A stretch of 62,716 nucleotides of DNA from Saccoglossus kowalevskii (Eukaryota > Hemichordata > Enteropneusta > Harrimaniidae): the NCBI RefSeq assembly GCF_000003605.2, contig NW_003114461.1:130363-193078 (forward strand), given 5' to 3'. Positions within the stretch are counted from its first letter, which is position 1, and the number at the start of each line of letters is the position of its first letter. Made by a program: the position numbers and the translations under genes. Below, in pieces: positions 26,268 to 40,000 of this stretch. Under the pieces are notes generated by a model. That model worked only from the letters and a program-made list of their open reading frames with translations, was not told where the DNA came from and did not search any database.

Positions 26268-29073
26268 CAAACCTCATTTTCTCTGTGAATATACCTCTGA
26301 TTAAATTCTTCGCAATTTATGAAAATCCGATTTCATTCTTCCTATTTTGAAAAGGAAATGCCTATTTTTCTCCTGAACGCAGCAAGAATACAAAGCCGGT
26401 GCAATAGACTCGAGAACTCCTAAAGTCAGACCACATCGTGCAATGGCAATACCATTCTGTTTTGTTTTCATATTGCAAAATTTGACTGATACCAAACACA
26501 TGGGAGCGATGAAATTGGGCAACGGCATTGTATTGATTACGGAACGTTCGAGGTCGCAGTTCATTATATCGGCACACGTGAATCGTGGCTAGTCGGAATT
26601 CGGACGTGAATTCTGAGTGCTTGTAACATACTGTAATTTCATACATAGAAATATATCATTCTATGTAAACAACAGTAATGAAATTATATAGAGTGTACAT
26701 ATATAGTTTTTCACAAGTATTTAGCGGCAGTGCGATATTGACAAACGCTCCGATTAATGTTTGTATAGTTATGCACCGCTGGTCTGTTTTCTCTGTAGAA
26801 ATAAACAGTATGTGCTTGGCATGCATGGAAAGGTGTGTTTTATGTCATGAAATATTAAAGATGTCTTTATCAATGCATGAGATTATTAAACAACACGTCA
26901 GTAACGCTATTTTATATATATATAAGATTATCTAAAAATAATATGATGACGAGGACATCAAATTATTTTATTACCAGACGCGTTTATTATCGGTCTCCAA
27001 CGCTCATCAGTAATTAATTAATTAGCGCTTCTCCTATTAATGCCAGTATATTTATAATTTGTTGTTAATTGCTATTCATGTCGAATACGAAACATGACAT
27101 TGTGTAATGAACAATTGTGATTGTATACACTGGTTATATCAAAACAAACACGCAAGATTAGCCAGTGTTTAAGATCATATAGGTGAGGATTTTAGTTGTA
27201 CTATACTGCCATACTACTATCTCGTCACCATCAGTATACAGTCGTCGTCTATGACCAATATCACTAAACATGATATTATTGTTTTGGCCCTGACAATTTT
27301 CTGATTGGCGTATAATAGACCATTTTCCGTTTACTGCGAGAATCACGCGTTGTGCGTGAAATCGAACGTAAAAACAGGACAAACAAAGGTCATAGCGTCG
27401 TAGTGGCGACAAACATCGCGTGGGATTCAACAAACGCGAACATATTTTGGGGGAAATTTCCATGCTTAATAATGTGCTGTACACATTTGATGATAGACAA
27501 TTTCAATTAAGTGAGGGTATTCGAAAGCAATATTTCTCTGTCGAAGATCGGCCGGTCGATGTGAGCCACGAAATAAAGAAATTCGAGTTCAAAATCAAAT
27601 CGTTCGTCTTTCATGCATCTCGCGACATCTCGCAGTTGAACGGAAAATAACTATCCAAGTCATCAGTAGATTTCAGTACCTATATGGTCGTCAAAAGCTA
27701 ATTCAAAAGCTAATGTGTGGCTAATTCTGATTTCCGACACGTATTGTTTTGTTGGAAGACACATGAGCTACTAGTATATGACGTTCGGCGTCCCTGTGTG
27801 TATGTAAATTGTCTTTGTGAGAAGAAAACTTGGCATTTGCCCATTATTCGGCTATTTGACGTTGCCTGTGTTGTGTACGAATTTATTTCTATACACAATC
27901 TCGGCTAAATGCTGCAGGCCGGGTGCCCAGTGCGTACTTCATATACGGGGTGAAAACGATATGGAATTTGAGACGATATTTTGCAACCAATGGAGATAAC
28001 GATGAGCACCAGTTTTATTTCATGTGGAACAGTGAGAGGTCGCAATACGTGAAATGGCTAAAAACAGAATACGGAAAATTAGAACAAGTATTCCTGATTC
28101 GAATTTCTAATTGTGATGTTTGTTTACACTTGCGTTGCCCATCTCTCATCTCACGTGCATTGCAAGTACTTCTTTTATGTTAGGAATATTAAAACGTCAT
28201 CGTCATCGTGAATGATTTATGACCGAAATAATAGGAAAAGATAACGAAACTCCCCAAGCAGTGAATTCGATTCTTTCTGCATGTCTGGTTTCACTATCAC
28301 GTGGTGTATTGTAGCCTCCGATCTCATACCTTGGAGACCGTAACTAATGGCAACGCCTATGTTGTTGGTTACTATTTTGATGGTACATAGTGATGTACTC
28401 CGATACAAAGTGACGGTAACTGAATAGATCACAGCTTGGTGTCACCAATAACGACGAGGCTGCGATTCGACCTACGCAGTAAATTTTGTTGGTAGACCCC
28501 ATGTATTCGTCGATACTTAACATTTTAACATTAAGCATACACTATAACGGTGAACTTCAAACAAATGCGGTGGTGGATCGGAAGAGGGGGTCATAGTGTT
28601 AATATAAAAATACCCAAATCATGATTGTTTTTATGTCATGGTAACCCGCTGAGGCATACAAATTTCGGTATATGGCGTTTTTTTTCTGAAAAGAAAATGT
28701 TGCATTTTGTGGGGGGGGGGGTTGAAGATGTGCACTAGGGTGAAGGCAATACACAATCATGAGTTGTATGAGCGGCAATGGCAACGCGCACGCTAAAAAC
28801 ACAAATGCTCATTGGTAGACGTATATTTGTAAACAACGACGCGCTACGGTCGTCTGCCACCGACGCAGGAGACGGCTCTCCCCCGCTTTAAAGCTTTTAA
28901 ACACCAAATGCAACCGTGATTTTAGTGACCTTTCACAAAATAATTTTGCATATTTTGTTTCATATTTTTGCAAAAAAATTACCAACTTCTACGAAATTAG
29001 AAACTATGTACTCTGGGTTCCAAATTGACAAAGAACTTTCTGGAAAAACAAAACTTAGAAAATAAGCAGAATA

Positions 29074-29170
29074 ATGAAGCGCCAAAGTCGACGAGCTGTG
29101 CGCGTGTAAACATACATTACATGTTGCACGCGTTGTAGTCGTCGTATGGGACTCACGTCGAACACAAAGC
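29074..29170 (+). mobile_element. Truncated copy of family A MITE
   Basis: AAGCGC, GTCGACG, GCGCGTGTAAAC, TTGCACGCGTTGTA, GTCGTCGTATGGGACTCA and CGTCGAACA follow the block order of the complete copy. The right terminal repeat is absent. Confidence 0.55.
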
Positions 29171-30125
29171 CATTTTGTTTTTGAGGAATAAATGTCGCCG
29201 ACATCCGTTATTAGGAAACAAATTTAAAAGAGAAGGGTTAGGGCATGAAATAAGTACGTCTGCCACAAAGGAATTCAATCTGAACAACTCGGCCTCCATC
29301 CCCTGAACTACACTGAATCTGTGCATTGCACATGTACGTGTGATCACGACTGAAAAACCGAGTTTAGTGTGTCGTGACATACAGTCGATTGCCGTTCGTA
29401 TTACTAGTGTTGCTAGCTGCATACTACATGTAATTTTTTTCCCCTGGACTTTTCAAATATCACAAAGGGACATTAAATACAGTGTTCGATACCGATGTCA
29501 GTACAATGATTACATTTAATGATGTCAATTTCAATATGAAATATACACCATTGAGCAAGGTTTATTAAATGAATTATCAATATTAAAACAAGATAGTATG
29601 ATAAATCTATATTTTTCGTACAGTAAAAACACGGTTGATTACAAACGGTTGCTACACGCAATAGCTCGATGTTTCTCACTTTCTCTATTGTAGTGTGTTC
29701 ATTGAAATTAAAAATGTGTGTTATTATCATGGGAGCCCTCATGGGAGCTGCGGCGTTCACCCCATCAACAGATCCTCATTAACATAAACATATTGGACAA
29801 GAAATATTCAGCCCTTCATTGCCCACGCGTGCGGGTGTGTTCTGTTTATTTCTGTTTACTTCTACCGCGACGTGATCTTTTCCCGCGTAAAATTTCCCCG
29901 CTTCACAGCCGTTCTCATGGATTTTCCAAAATGAAAATTGATGCGCGGAATGAAATTTTAATGTGTCTATTAGGAGAAACATCAGCTGACATGGAAACGC
30001 CGAATATGTTGTTGTCAGTTTTCATTCGATGATGTCAAGTAACGTTGCCCAAACATTGTAGGGGGCCTCGCTGAAACCCGTGTGCTTTATTTTGTGTATT
30101 CATTAGTTGTATCATTCTATAACAG

Positions 30126-30287
30126 GTGATCAGTCAGTAATCAGGAAGCGGCGGATATAGCTCGCAATGAGAGACCACTCCGAGGACAGGAGCTGACAAG
30201 AGAACGGAGGAAAAAAGGGAACGCGTTCAATGTGGAAAGGGTTCTATTTACTTCAATTGTGTTTGATGATGGCGATATTTTAAAAGC
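30126..30287 (+). promoter_or_regulatory. CNGA: Putative CNGA 5' untranslated leader with two short upstream ORFs
   Basis: A good 3' splice site (pyrimidine-rich tract ending TATAACAG at 30125) lies 162 nt before the CNGA start, so a 5' UTR exon may begin here. The leader then contains uORF 30167-30196 (9 codons plus stop) and uORF 30230-30283 (17 codons plus stop, with two further in-frame ATGs at 30266 and 30269). The second ends four bases before the CNGA ATG. If the leader is transcribed as drawn, this layout would lower initiation at the main start. The transcription start is not visible, so the leader boundary is inference. Confidence 0.35.
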
Positions 30288-30679
30288 ATGGCGAGCACGA
30301 GCATCAGTAAGAGGGTTACTGATGAAGAACTTGAAATATTGGAACAAGGAGCTGCCGAGACGTTGAGCCGGCGATCATTCAATGTCGACGATTCCGACGA
30401 CGATGGCGGGAATGACAAAGCCGGGGCCGGCGATGAAGAAGAGGATGATACGGGAGATGGAGGCGCATCTTCGTCCGAGAAAGAACAGTCAGACAAGGAA
30501 AAAAGGGGAACATTTAGCCGAATTGTAAGAACGGTCCAAGTAATAAAGGGCTGGGTTACGAAAAACGATGTTCAAGAACCGACAAAACGGGCGGACTCGT
30601 TCCTCGAGCGATTCACCAATGCGGGACCGAACAATCTCGACGACGGCATCGGAGGAAAGCATGCAGATTCCGGTCAAAG
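30288..30679 (+). CDS. CNGA: CNGA coding exon 1: cytoplasmic N-terminus with calmodulin-binding helix
   Basis: The start is the first ATG after an in-frame TGA at 30267-30269, with A at -3 and G at +4. Residues 33-58 are mostly Asp, Glu and Gly. Residues 74-93 form a basic amphipathic helix with bulky residues F76, V80, V83 and W89. This is exactly the 1-5-8-14 calmodulin-binding spacing of the olfactory channel CNGA2, and DSFLERF follows as it does there. The exon closes with AG before the 5' splice site GTTTGT at 30680 (phase 2). The next exon begins with a single T, making a Ser codon (131), so the reading frame continues without loss. The motif match assigns this exon to the channel although it lies 24 kb from the membrane exons. 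On the opposite strand 30248-30496 is also open, but that is a shadow. Confidence 0.88.
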
Positions 30680-33600
30680 GTTTGTTGCATTTATTTTGTT
30701 AGAATTGAATCAAATGATTTTCTAATGCTAGAAAGTATTTTATTTGATTTTATCTGGTTTTCATTTTTTTCAATAACAAGCAACGTAGAGAATGGCGCTT
30801 ATTAAAACTAAACCCTTTCATGTTCATTTATCGCGGGGGTTAGAGTTGCAGACATTAAATATGGCGGACTCCTAGAAAGCACGTTGCTGGTTTCGTCGTA
30901 TAGGTTACGCGTATGTTCGACTGAAAAAAAACCCCGAAGATATGACAACTGGATGATAACCCTAAATTTAACGCCCCGCTCTCATGCGAAATTATATAGA
31001 AAAAAATAGAATACAAAACGCATGACGTAATTACGGAACTGAGTGCACGAGAGGTGTATTGTTTATGTCCTCTTTTAAAACACAGTGATTAGAGCCATCC
31101 ACAAGTGGTGAGATCATATCTAACTTTCAGCGGATAAAAAAAAAAGAATCGATAACAGATCGACGATGTCAGTTGCAACACCTGTGTAAATTATCAGTAA
31201 AGACCCTACTAACCCAAGTCAATGCATCTGCTATCGTTCATATGTCATGTGTTGCACTACAGTAGAGTGAAAAAAATGGCGACTGCTATGCTATAGTGGC
31301 GGGAATAATGATGAACATTTTTGCTTTAAATTTGTCTCTATCAATTGAAATTCATGTATTACTTCACTCACAATAAGAGAGAATAATAATATTAAAACAT
31401 CGCGTCGGTGTTTTTTGGCGGTTTCACAGAATTTAATTTGAAGTCTCTGTCGTAATGTTATCGTCTGCTTTTTGGTCGAGTGAGTTTCAATTATAATGAC
31501 GCTCAGACAAGCCTAGCTGATACTGGAATACGTGCCATATTGCTCTTCAAATACGACAAATACCACTATGTCAGAGTGGTCTTTGTTCTCTATCGTATAG
31601 ATGAATTCGGCGACCTTCCTTCGGAAGTGAATAAAGCCAACAGTGAAAATTACACGCCCAAGTATTATGGAAATGTGATGCTTGGCCTGAGCAGTGAATT
31701 ACGTTAAGTACATGCTCTTGGCATCGTCATTAGAAATGCATTAACCCTGTCATCGCGACTATCCACGGCTAAATTGAGCTTAATTTCAGAATTCATTCAC
31801 TGACTGTAACTACATGGTAGCAATCTTTTAGAAATTACTAGTGAGGGGCGTTCGTGAAATTCAAGATTCTCTTAAATGATTCGGGCCTTGATCGATCACA
31901 AAAGGATAACAACTGCTACGTCGTACCGCATAAACATCGTAAAAAAAGAGCGAGAAAATACGAAGTATATTTTGTTTGAAAAAAATCGTTTTAAGTAATC
32001 TTGTCATTAAAAGTACTGAGAACATTGTATATTCCAATGAAAACACGTCGAATTATTCTGTGATATGTGAGCACACACGCTGCGATGAACGCGGTTCTAA
32101 TGGGTCTTCTGATTTTAAGTAGGCCTAGAGCACAACGAACGAATGATGCGTACACGACATGGAACCGTGATTTTCACTTCATTTTAAAGACGTTGTACAC
32201 AATTACATCACGTCGATTTAATGCCATTTACATTAGTTACTAAAATGGTCACTTGCTATGGATAATTTTCTGATTTTTTTTCTCTACGAAACATGAAGTG
32301 CGCGCAGACTATACTAATAGAGCCGCCGTATAAAGAAAACACGCTTGTACCATTCCAATTATGGTCGGCACAGTGTAATGAAAATGTCAGCTCATTAACA
32401 AATCATTTGTTTGGCTTTTGTCAAACAAGTTATTTTTTTAAAAAAAAAAATAGATAAAAGTAAAATCAGTGAATACTATTCAGAGGTAGTATCTTTGATA
32501 TTCAAAATACTTTTGTTTTTTAAGCTGATCGCGTTACGCAATTTCGCCGTTGAATGGGTAGTTTTAATTACATATTTACCCGGACTCGACGCGGATAAAT
32601 ATCAATATATTAGTGGTGCAATATATGAATAACAATGAAACAGTTAATCGGAATAATTCAACAAATGTCATAAATATTCAATTTTAAATGAATAGTTCAA
32701 ATTGCCGACGCGGCACAACTGCAAATTGTAAATACATTGCCGTATCTCTTTTATGGCATGCTGGTTGCGGATGTTTTTTAATGCGAGTTTCGACTTGAGT
32801 GAGCATATTCTTAGTTCGTGCCTGCAAAATTAAGTTTCATTCCCAGTACAGGCTCCGCTACTATTGGATATTTCAAAAACTGGCACAATGCCTGGGGCTG
32901 AAACGAAACAATTCACTACAAAATAAAATGATATTGACTTTGAAGAGAAATGATTACCAATTTGTGCAATAAATAGAAATGATAATCTATAACACGGGTA
33001 TGTGACTATCATGATGCGCATGCTCGGATCAACCAGGAGACCCGTAGTAATCGTTTTCTTTCGCAGAAGATGCAGATAATCTTGTGTTTTAATCTTTATG
33101 CAAATGAACGCATCACGTGACTTGTTTCTAACCGGAAAGCGGAGACAGAATGATACAGTGACTGTCATCAGGTTTATTCCTTCCACTGCTTGTCTGTCTA
33201 GTAAGCAGGCGATATCATGCATCACCAGCTCATCCCGAATTGCGATTAAATCACTGCTCTTCCTGCTATTTAAATTTGTCATTCAAATTTTACTTGTTGA
33301 CTTTGGAATGAAAAGTTCTATTATAAATGTAGTAATGAGATAAATGAATGTCATCGCCAATTGAAATTAGCTTATCCCAATTAGCCTAATCACCACAGCC
33401 TTCTTCGTAACTAGTGACGCATAAAACAAAGAACTGAACATTATTCTAACTGACGTTCTTTCATATAGTAACGCGTGTAACTTCTTCAACCACTTCGGAG
33501 ACGAGACGTTTTAGAGATTAAAAATGCAAGAGGTTAAGCGAGAGAGTTTCGTTGTATGCGCACACGTTTTAGTTGCCTCCAACTCGATCATTCTCGTTAC

Positions 33601-33957
33601 AGCACACGACACAAATATTGCGATTTCGATGCTATAAGCCAGACCATCTGCGCACCTCACATTTAATACGCTTAGCCATTTTGCTTCGTATTAGCTTTCG
33701 TTCGCGCACACACAAGTTTTTAATTCGATTTTAGAATAGTTATGAGCTTATTAGATTATTCATCATTCCAAGAATAGCGATATCACAGTCTGTTAATATT
33801 TCGTCAGTTTTGTAGATGATTGAATTTTGTATTAGGTTCTGACCACTTTTGAATAAGAGTTTCCTCTCCTGGTAAACGTCGCCCGAATGAGGGATTTACA
33901 TATATTTTGAAATAATTACCATACAAAACATTTGTGATGTGAACGTAATATAATCAC

Positions 33958-34048
<91 letters not shown>

Positions 34049-37000
34049 TTTATTATAATCATAATAAAAATAATTTACTTTAACTTGACGTTCGAGCAAT
34101 ATTATTTACATTTCCAGACAATGAGCTGAATTTCCTTCCGGATATGACGTCGTCAACAGGAATCAAACGCCATATAAAATGTCAACATTAAATCCACGCA
34201 ATAATTGATTTTGCTAGTCGAATCTTTCAGAGATTTGGTACTTGTTATCATGGTTTTAATGGAGAGTCTAAAACACTTGCATCAGTTTATACATCAGTTT
34301 ATAAATGATTGTTTTGCGTGTTATTAATGCTTGTCGGTCATATTTTTAACTATCCCAGATTTATTTTCGTCGGTACCAATATGTGTTTTTTAACGTATTC
34401 TATTATTTTCACAACTGTAGGTGACCGCTTGGCGGACAATACAATACTCGCAGATAATGTCACATATTGCGTCACACGTATATCTTATTTGACGAGGAGA
34501 AAATAATAATAATACTGAAAAGCAAACAAAATGAGAATTAAGCAGCAGGGATTCTGAGTGTTGTTCTGTGATTAGTCATATTCGAACAATAATCACCTAG
34601 GCGACGAACAGACATGATCAAAATGCATTATGGTTGCTATGACAACGCGTGTCCATAATGACGAATTTTACCTAGAATGGTGATGAAGACCCGTACTTCA
34701 TCCGTTAAAGTTCGCGATGTAGCTGAGCGACGTATACCGATATGGTGTTCTTTATATTTAATTTTATTCTTGGCCAGGCCACCATCATCAATATCCCACC
34801 TTTTTATTGCGTGTATTGTCGTTTTTTTAATCTCACAACGTTCGCATATTTTATGCTCCCAAGTGCAATAAAGTTGCGCAATATATACTGCACGTTACTG
34901 CCGTAAAATGGTAAGATGTCATATTGCAGATTAAAAATGGCGACCTATTTTTCAGCGGACCACTGTTTATCAGTATTTTGCACCGCGAAAACCGTGTTAA
35001 AAGCAATTATTAGACAGACGGCGTAATTGATACACACACGTATCATTTGGCGTGTTTCCGAGTACATGCCTAATAAGCGTTGCTAAAAGAACGGTATGGT
35101 ATGTACATGTGAGCCGGTGTTTCCTGTAAGACAGTAGCGACACCGTCTAATGTGACCTCGGTGTTATGATAACCGACAGTTTAATGAAAATTGGACTAAA
35201 AGCTCTATTGTTCCGCCACACGCGAAATATGGCTGCCAACTAACTGATCACTTCGTTTGTGTCAGTTGTACTTACATATAGCTTGGGGCGGATAACGTGC
35301 ATACACTGGGCTATTCCTTCCTTTGCAAACGCTCCGACTGACGTGACTTTTCAAAGCCTTTTAATATCCCAACAGTTAGTATAATAAAACTCTACTCAAA
35401 TCATTCAACTTACTATCGTCATTTTGACGAGTAATAATCAACCAGAAAAAGTAATAATAATTGCCCAGGATTCGGAAAAAAAACACCGCGAAATGATACG
35501 ATGATCAACAAAAAAAAAGAGTGAAGCTCGTGTGTTCTAAAATGAGTCTTTATAACAGCAAGACAGCAAGCACGGATATCGCCAAAATGACAGCCATTTA
35601 AAAAGTGCTGAAGGTGACTTGCGAGGTTGTAATTTGGAGCTGAAACGATTTAAAATAAATTGCGCATGACATGATTCAAAATTTCACAAGGTTATTTTTC
35701 ACATTAGCCGTAAATCAATAGAAATATGAGTTCTTATCATATCACCATAATCATCACTAATAATAATTACATTCTGGCGGGAAAATAAGAAAGCGAGAAA
35801 AATCTAAACGCAATTAAAAATGGCACGGCTGTTGTCTGATGGCTCGATCCATTTATTGGCAAAAAGACAGCTATAGTGATTTATGACGCCTGTTCCAGTG
35901 ATTTAGTCTGTCACAATACCTAATAATTGCCCGCATTCGCGTAAATAAAAAAATGAAATAAAAAGCAGAACAGATGGTATAATTTGTACGGCTTATATTT
36001 TCGTGCTTGAATAACAAGAGCGACATCGTCAGCATTCACTGTCGGGAAAAAAGCTAGCGAGCGTGTTCTAACAGAAACGTGTTTGGTGTGCATACAACTC
36101 CACGATCTGATGATCCAGCATCGTAAAATAGAAACTGCTCTGGTTGCCTGGCAATCTAGGGCGTGATGACAATTCTAGGTATCAAATTACGTGCATCGGC
36201 GTAGAAAGTGGAAATAACATATTGTCACAAATGCCGTGGGTACTTATTTGCTGGCTGGCCAATCCGATGAACACGTCGATTAGTAGAACGATATTATCGC
36301 GAATAATTTTTTTTTTCAGAAAAAAGAGTTTTACTTTATTATTTCAACACTCAAAATGCAATTTGTATAAATTATACTAATTTTTCATATTTGTCATTCG
36401 TACAGTCGCGTGGAAGTACGTCGGCCGTGGCAGTGTGTCCCAATAACGTGAGTGATGAGAGTTTGAACTGTCACCGCGTTTCTCTTTCGTTCTCGTTCAT
36501 CATAATCGGGTGAAAAATGTTAAAGATCATAAATGACATTAAAATAGACGACTAAAAAGACTTTAGTTTACTTCCCAGAAGTGCCACTTTATTTATGTGT
36601 AATAAAGTATTTTGAATCCTTGCCTCCAGAAAATTACTCGCTTTGATAAAATGTCAATAACTCACAGATTTGGGCGGGAAGATGATTCTCTCGTCGTAAA
36701 CGTACTTGCATCATGGCGTGCGAGAAATAACGTTACAATATGATATCAAGCAAAGTAGTTATTATTCCCGCCAAGAAATATTACTATATGAATGTTCAAT
36801 CAAGCCATGTAGCTCGATGAAAATCAATTATTTTTAATATAATGGCATGCAGAATAATCAATACATATTACACATTATAAAAAAAAAATGGAATATTGAA
36901 AACAAATTAATTGTATGTTTGGAGGTCACGTGGAACGTTTGACAATAAGGCGACATTTGACCCATGGATTTTTCATTACCTTAATCGAAGCGAATGCCGG

Positions 37001-40000
37001 AAAGTGCGAAGATCGAATACGGTGACTTAGCATTTCTGTAATCTTCGCTCTAGAATTACCCCCTATATTAGTTAATTAGTGCACATATATAGTCGGTAGT
37101 TATTTTCCATCGAACGGTTCAGTTGTGTGCAGTTATTGTGATCTCTAAATAAAATAAATTTGAAAAAAAGAATAAATTTAATAAGCATGTCAATAAAATC
37201 GTCGCTACTTTCAAATTTTTATTGACTTTTCCCTTTTTATCAAATAAACGCCGAAGTCAACTTTTGTCGCATTTCACGAAATAAACTTTCATAATTTTTT
37301 TCATATTTTCATGTAATATTTCAGCAAAGGGCTGATATCTATGGGGAACTTTTTGTTAATTTGATTCCACAAAATAGCCGAAACATAAAATACATAAAAA
37401 TGTGATTTTGTTTGGAAATCATTATGGCGTTCAGTGAGGGAAACAAACAACTTCAATATGCGGGGATTTTTTTTTTCTGAACGTCAGTCAAATGAAGTAG
37501 GGCTAGAGAGCAACAGGATATGACGTCATACGATGCTCTTCAACATGTCCATTATGATGCGATGTGTTGAGTAGTTGGTGGTCATGTAGATGCTGAAAGA
37601 AGATCATAATAGAATCCCCCCTCCTACCACCCTAAGCTGACTGACACGGTCAATATATCTCGTAGATTCGCTTGTGGGAAGTACCATCAAACCTTCCAGA
37701 ATGTTGCATTCAATATTTTACCCGTAATATTCCATTTAACCACCCTTGTGTCGAATAATAGTGGCATTTTCAATAGCGCCGAAACTGGAAATATGCTCAT
37801 GGGCTCGAGGTAATACATAACTTCATAGCCTTACCGGTTTGAAGTTGCCGAGATTTCTAATTATTCGTGTACAATTTATATCAATGTAGCAATTGGTCCG
37901 TTCTTTATTTCGCCACAGGCTGCGAATAACACTTCCTTTTCTAGTAGCGCTCAAATAATAAACTCTGACGTTTATTTAGCTTCTGTCCTTTAAAATTACA
38001 ATCAGCAACAAATTCTGAAAATTTCAATGGAAATTAAGCCACAATATTCTTTTATACAAATGAGATGTTATTCCATATGAATTCAGCATTAGAAAGTTCG
38101 GATGTATGCACTTTCTGTCATAATACTCCATAAACATTAATTCATTTAATTATTTGTTGAGTGTGAAGCAGTACAGGTTTTATAGAGATCTATGTACAAT
38201 ATTTAGGGTAAGATCTCAAGAATTCAAAATAAATTAACAAGCAAACAAACTATATTGGGAGAAGAAAACTTCATCCATTCTTTTACATCGCATTTTTCTT
38301 ATCATAAAAATGCATTTACAGCAAGCCCAAAAGCCTAAAAAAAGATATGCCATATTTTATAGCAGAGGTGAGATACAATAAAAAGTATGAATTACTACTT
38401 TCACCTAGTAAGGGCACAACAACATTTTTTTTGGAAGAAATTGAATAATTTTCTAGTGTAACAGTACAGGCATTGACATTTGTTTTGTTCTTTTTGCATG
38501 TGATCAATTATATTGTAACTTATTGAATTGTAGAGTACTACTATATTATTTGGCAATTTCAAAATTATTTTTGTATATTATTACTTGTTTATTAATTTCT
38601 CTCGATGGGAGATGCGAGAAAAAAAATCTTAGACTTTTTGCATGATTAAACATAATCCAGGGTGTCATTTCGAACGAGTAACCGGAACCCAGTTGGAGAA
38701 TGGAGTTTTGAAAAAGCCCATAAACACGTTATTACAGCCCAAAATGTTGACCAATTTGTTCTAGAGTCATCCATTGCCTGCCTCTATAGACCTAGTGCAC
38801 GATAGCGTACACATCCACCATCAATGTACTGAATTCTAAAAAAATGCACCATTACCTAGACGACTGGCAAACCTTACCATATTTGACAATAAGGTTTTGG
38901 TAAAATCATGCATGCACTATAGTACAACTAATGAAAGAAATCGATGATCATCGCAGATTGGATCTTTTAGTAGCGCATCGCGTCAGAGACTGTCAAAATG
39001 CAGTTTGGTTAGGGGAATGGAATATTTACACTATACATTGTGACATGGTCGTGTATTGTGTCTTCTTGTACATACCATGTCACACTTGAACAGTTCGACC
39101 TTTTCATAGCATCGCTGTTATGAGTTATGATTGTATTTTTGAGCATACGGTCGTTGATAGTTGAACATTATGGTTGCGACTATAGAAATAGTCGGTAGTG
39201 CTCCTTGCACTTTCCTGTCATATCGTAAAGGTCATTTCCTGTGTTGATATTGTGTTGCTAGCCATTGGTTTGTTTCTACATTAAATAAATTGCTTCGAGC
39301 CAAGAGGGAATTGCTTGTTTTTTTTTTGCACCATCCGGGTAACCAGTATGCATATAAACTCGCTACATGTGAATATATTAAACTGTGTGATAACAATTAC
39401 TAGCGATTGTAGAGAGTCCACGAAATGAACTGATACAACTCACTCAATCATTAGTTTCACAGTTTAAGAATAAACTCCACACTTACGTCACATCACTGAA
39501 TGTGAGGATTACTCCCGCTTGGTAATTTTTGGTTATCATATTTGATGTAACTGCAAAATGGTATTAAAATGTGCACATAAGCTGGAGTTCCCAAAAAGAA
39601 CGGCGTTATCGTGGCGTTTATTTATGGAATTAGGAACTTTGAATGTTCGGAACTGTAAGGTTGTACATCAGCATATACAGTCGCATAAGTAAGTTAAGTA
39701 AATGGCCTGGGCTGTGTGTTATGAAAAGCGCGTGATTGTCAAGTTAATTTGTTTACACTAGAGTATAAAACTGTCATAAGCTGAAAATTATGGAAAGTCC
39801 GCAAATACAAGCCAGCATGCTAGAACACGCTTCTTTCACTGATTGATCGGCTGATGTTTATCGGCGAATGTTATCGCTTGCAGTGTTCCTTATCGCTATC
39901 TGTGCAAACGATATGACTGTATCAGATTATACAGATTTGTACAATAATTGATTTAGAATATCATCACGCATTCGCCTTTAGTAGATATCACCAAAGTCAC

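Larger units (their letters stand above)
20866..30125. other. Intergenic region upstream of CNGA
   Basis: No exon is supported. It contains the assembly gap, a short tandem copy of CTCGTCTCTCGGAAA near 23477-23515, a (GTT)5 tract near 24206, X-box-like sites (23456-23470, 26254-26267) and a MITE copy at 29074. The CNGA promoter should lie here but cannot be placed. Confidence 0.5.

Noticed and set aside
27420-27650. Plus-strand open frame of 76 codons with a protein-like charged composition
   Set aside because: It starts with GTG, with the first ATG 14 codons in. No splice sites, homology or poly(A) context could be tied to it.
31480-31707. Plus-strand open frame of 75 codons just after CNGA exon 1
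   Set aside because: No start Met near its beginning and no convincing 3' splice site for a terminal exon. It is not needed for the CNGA frame.
32830-33282. Minus-strand open frame of 150 codons in CNGA intron 1
   Set aside because: No recognisable domain. The amino-acid composition looks like translated AT-rich non-coding DNA. No splice or start context supports it.
33896-34099. Minus-strand poly-Tyr open frame
   Set aside because: Translation of the AAT microsatellite.
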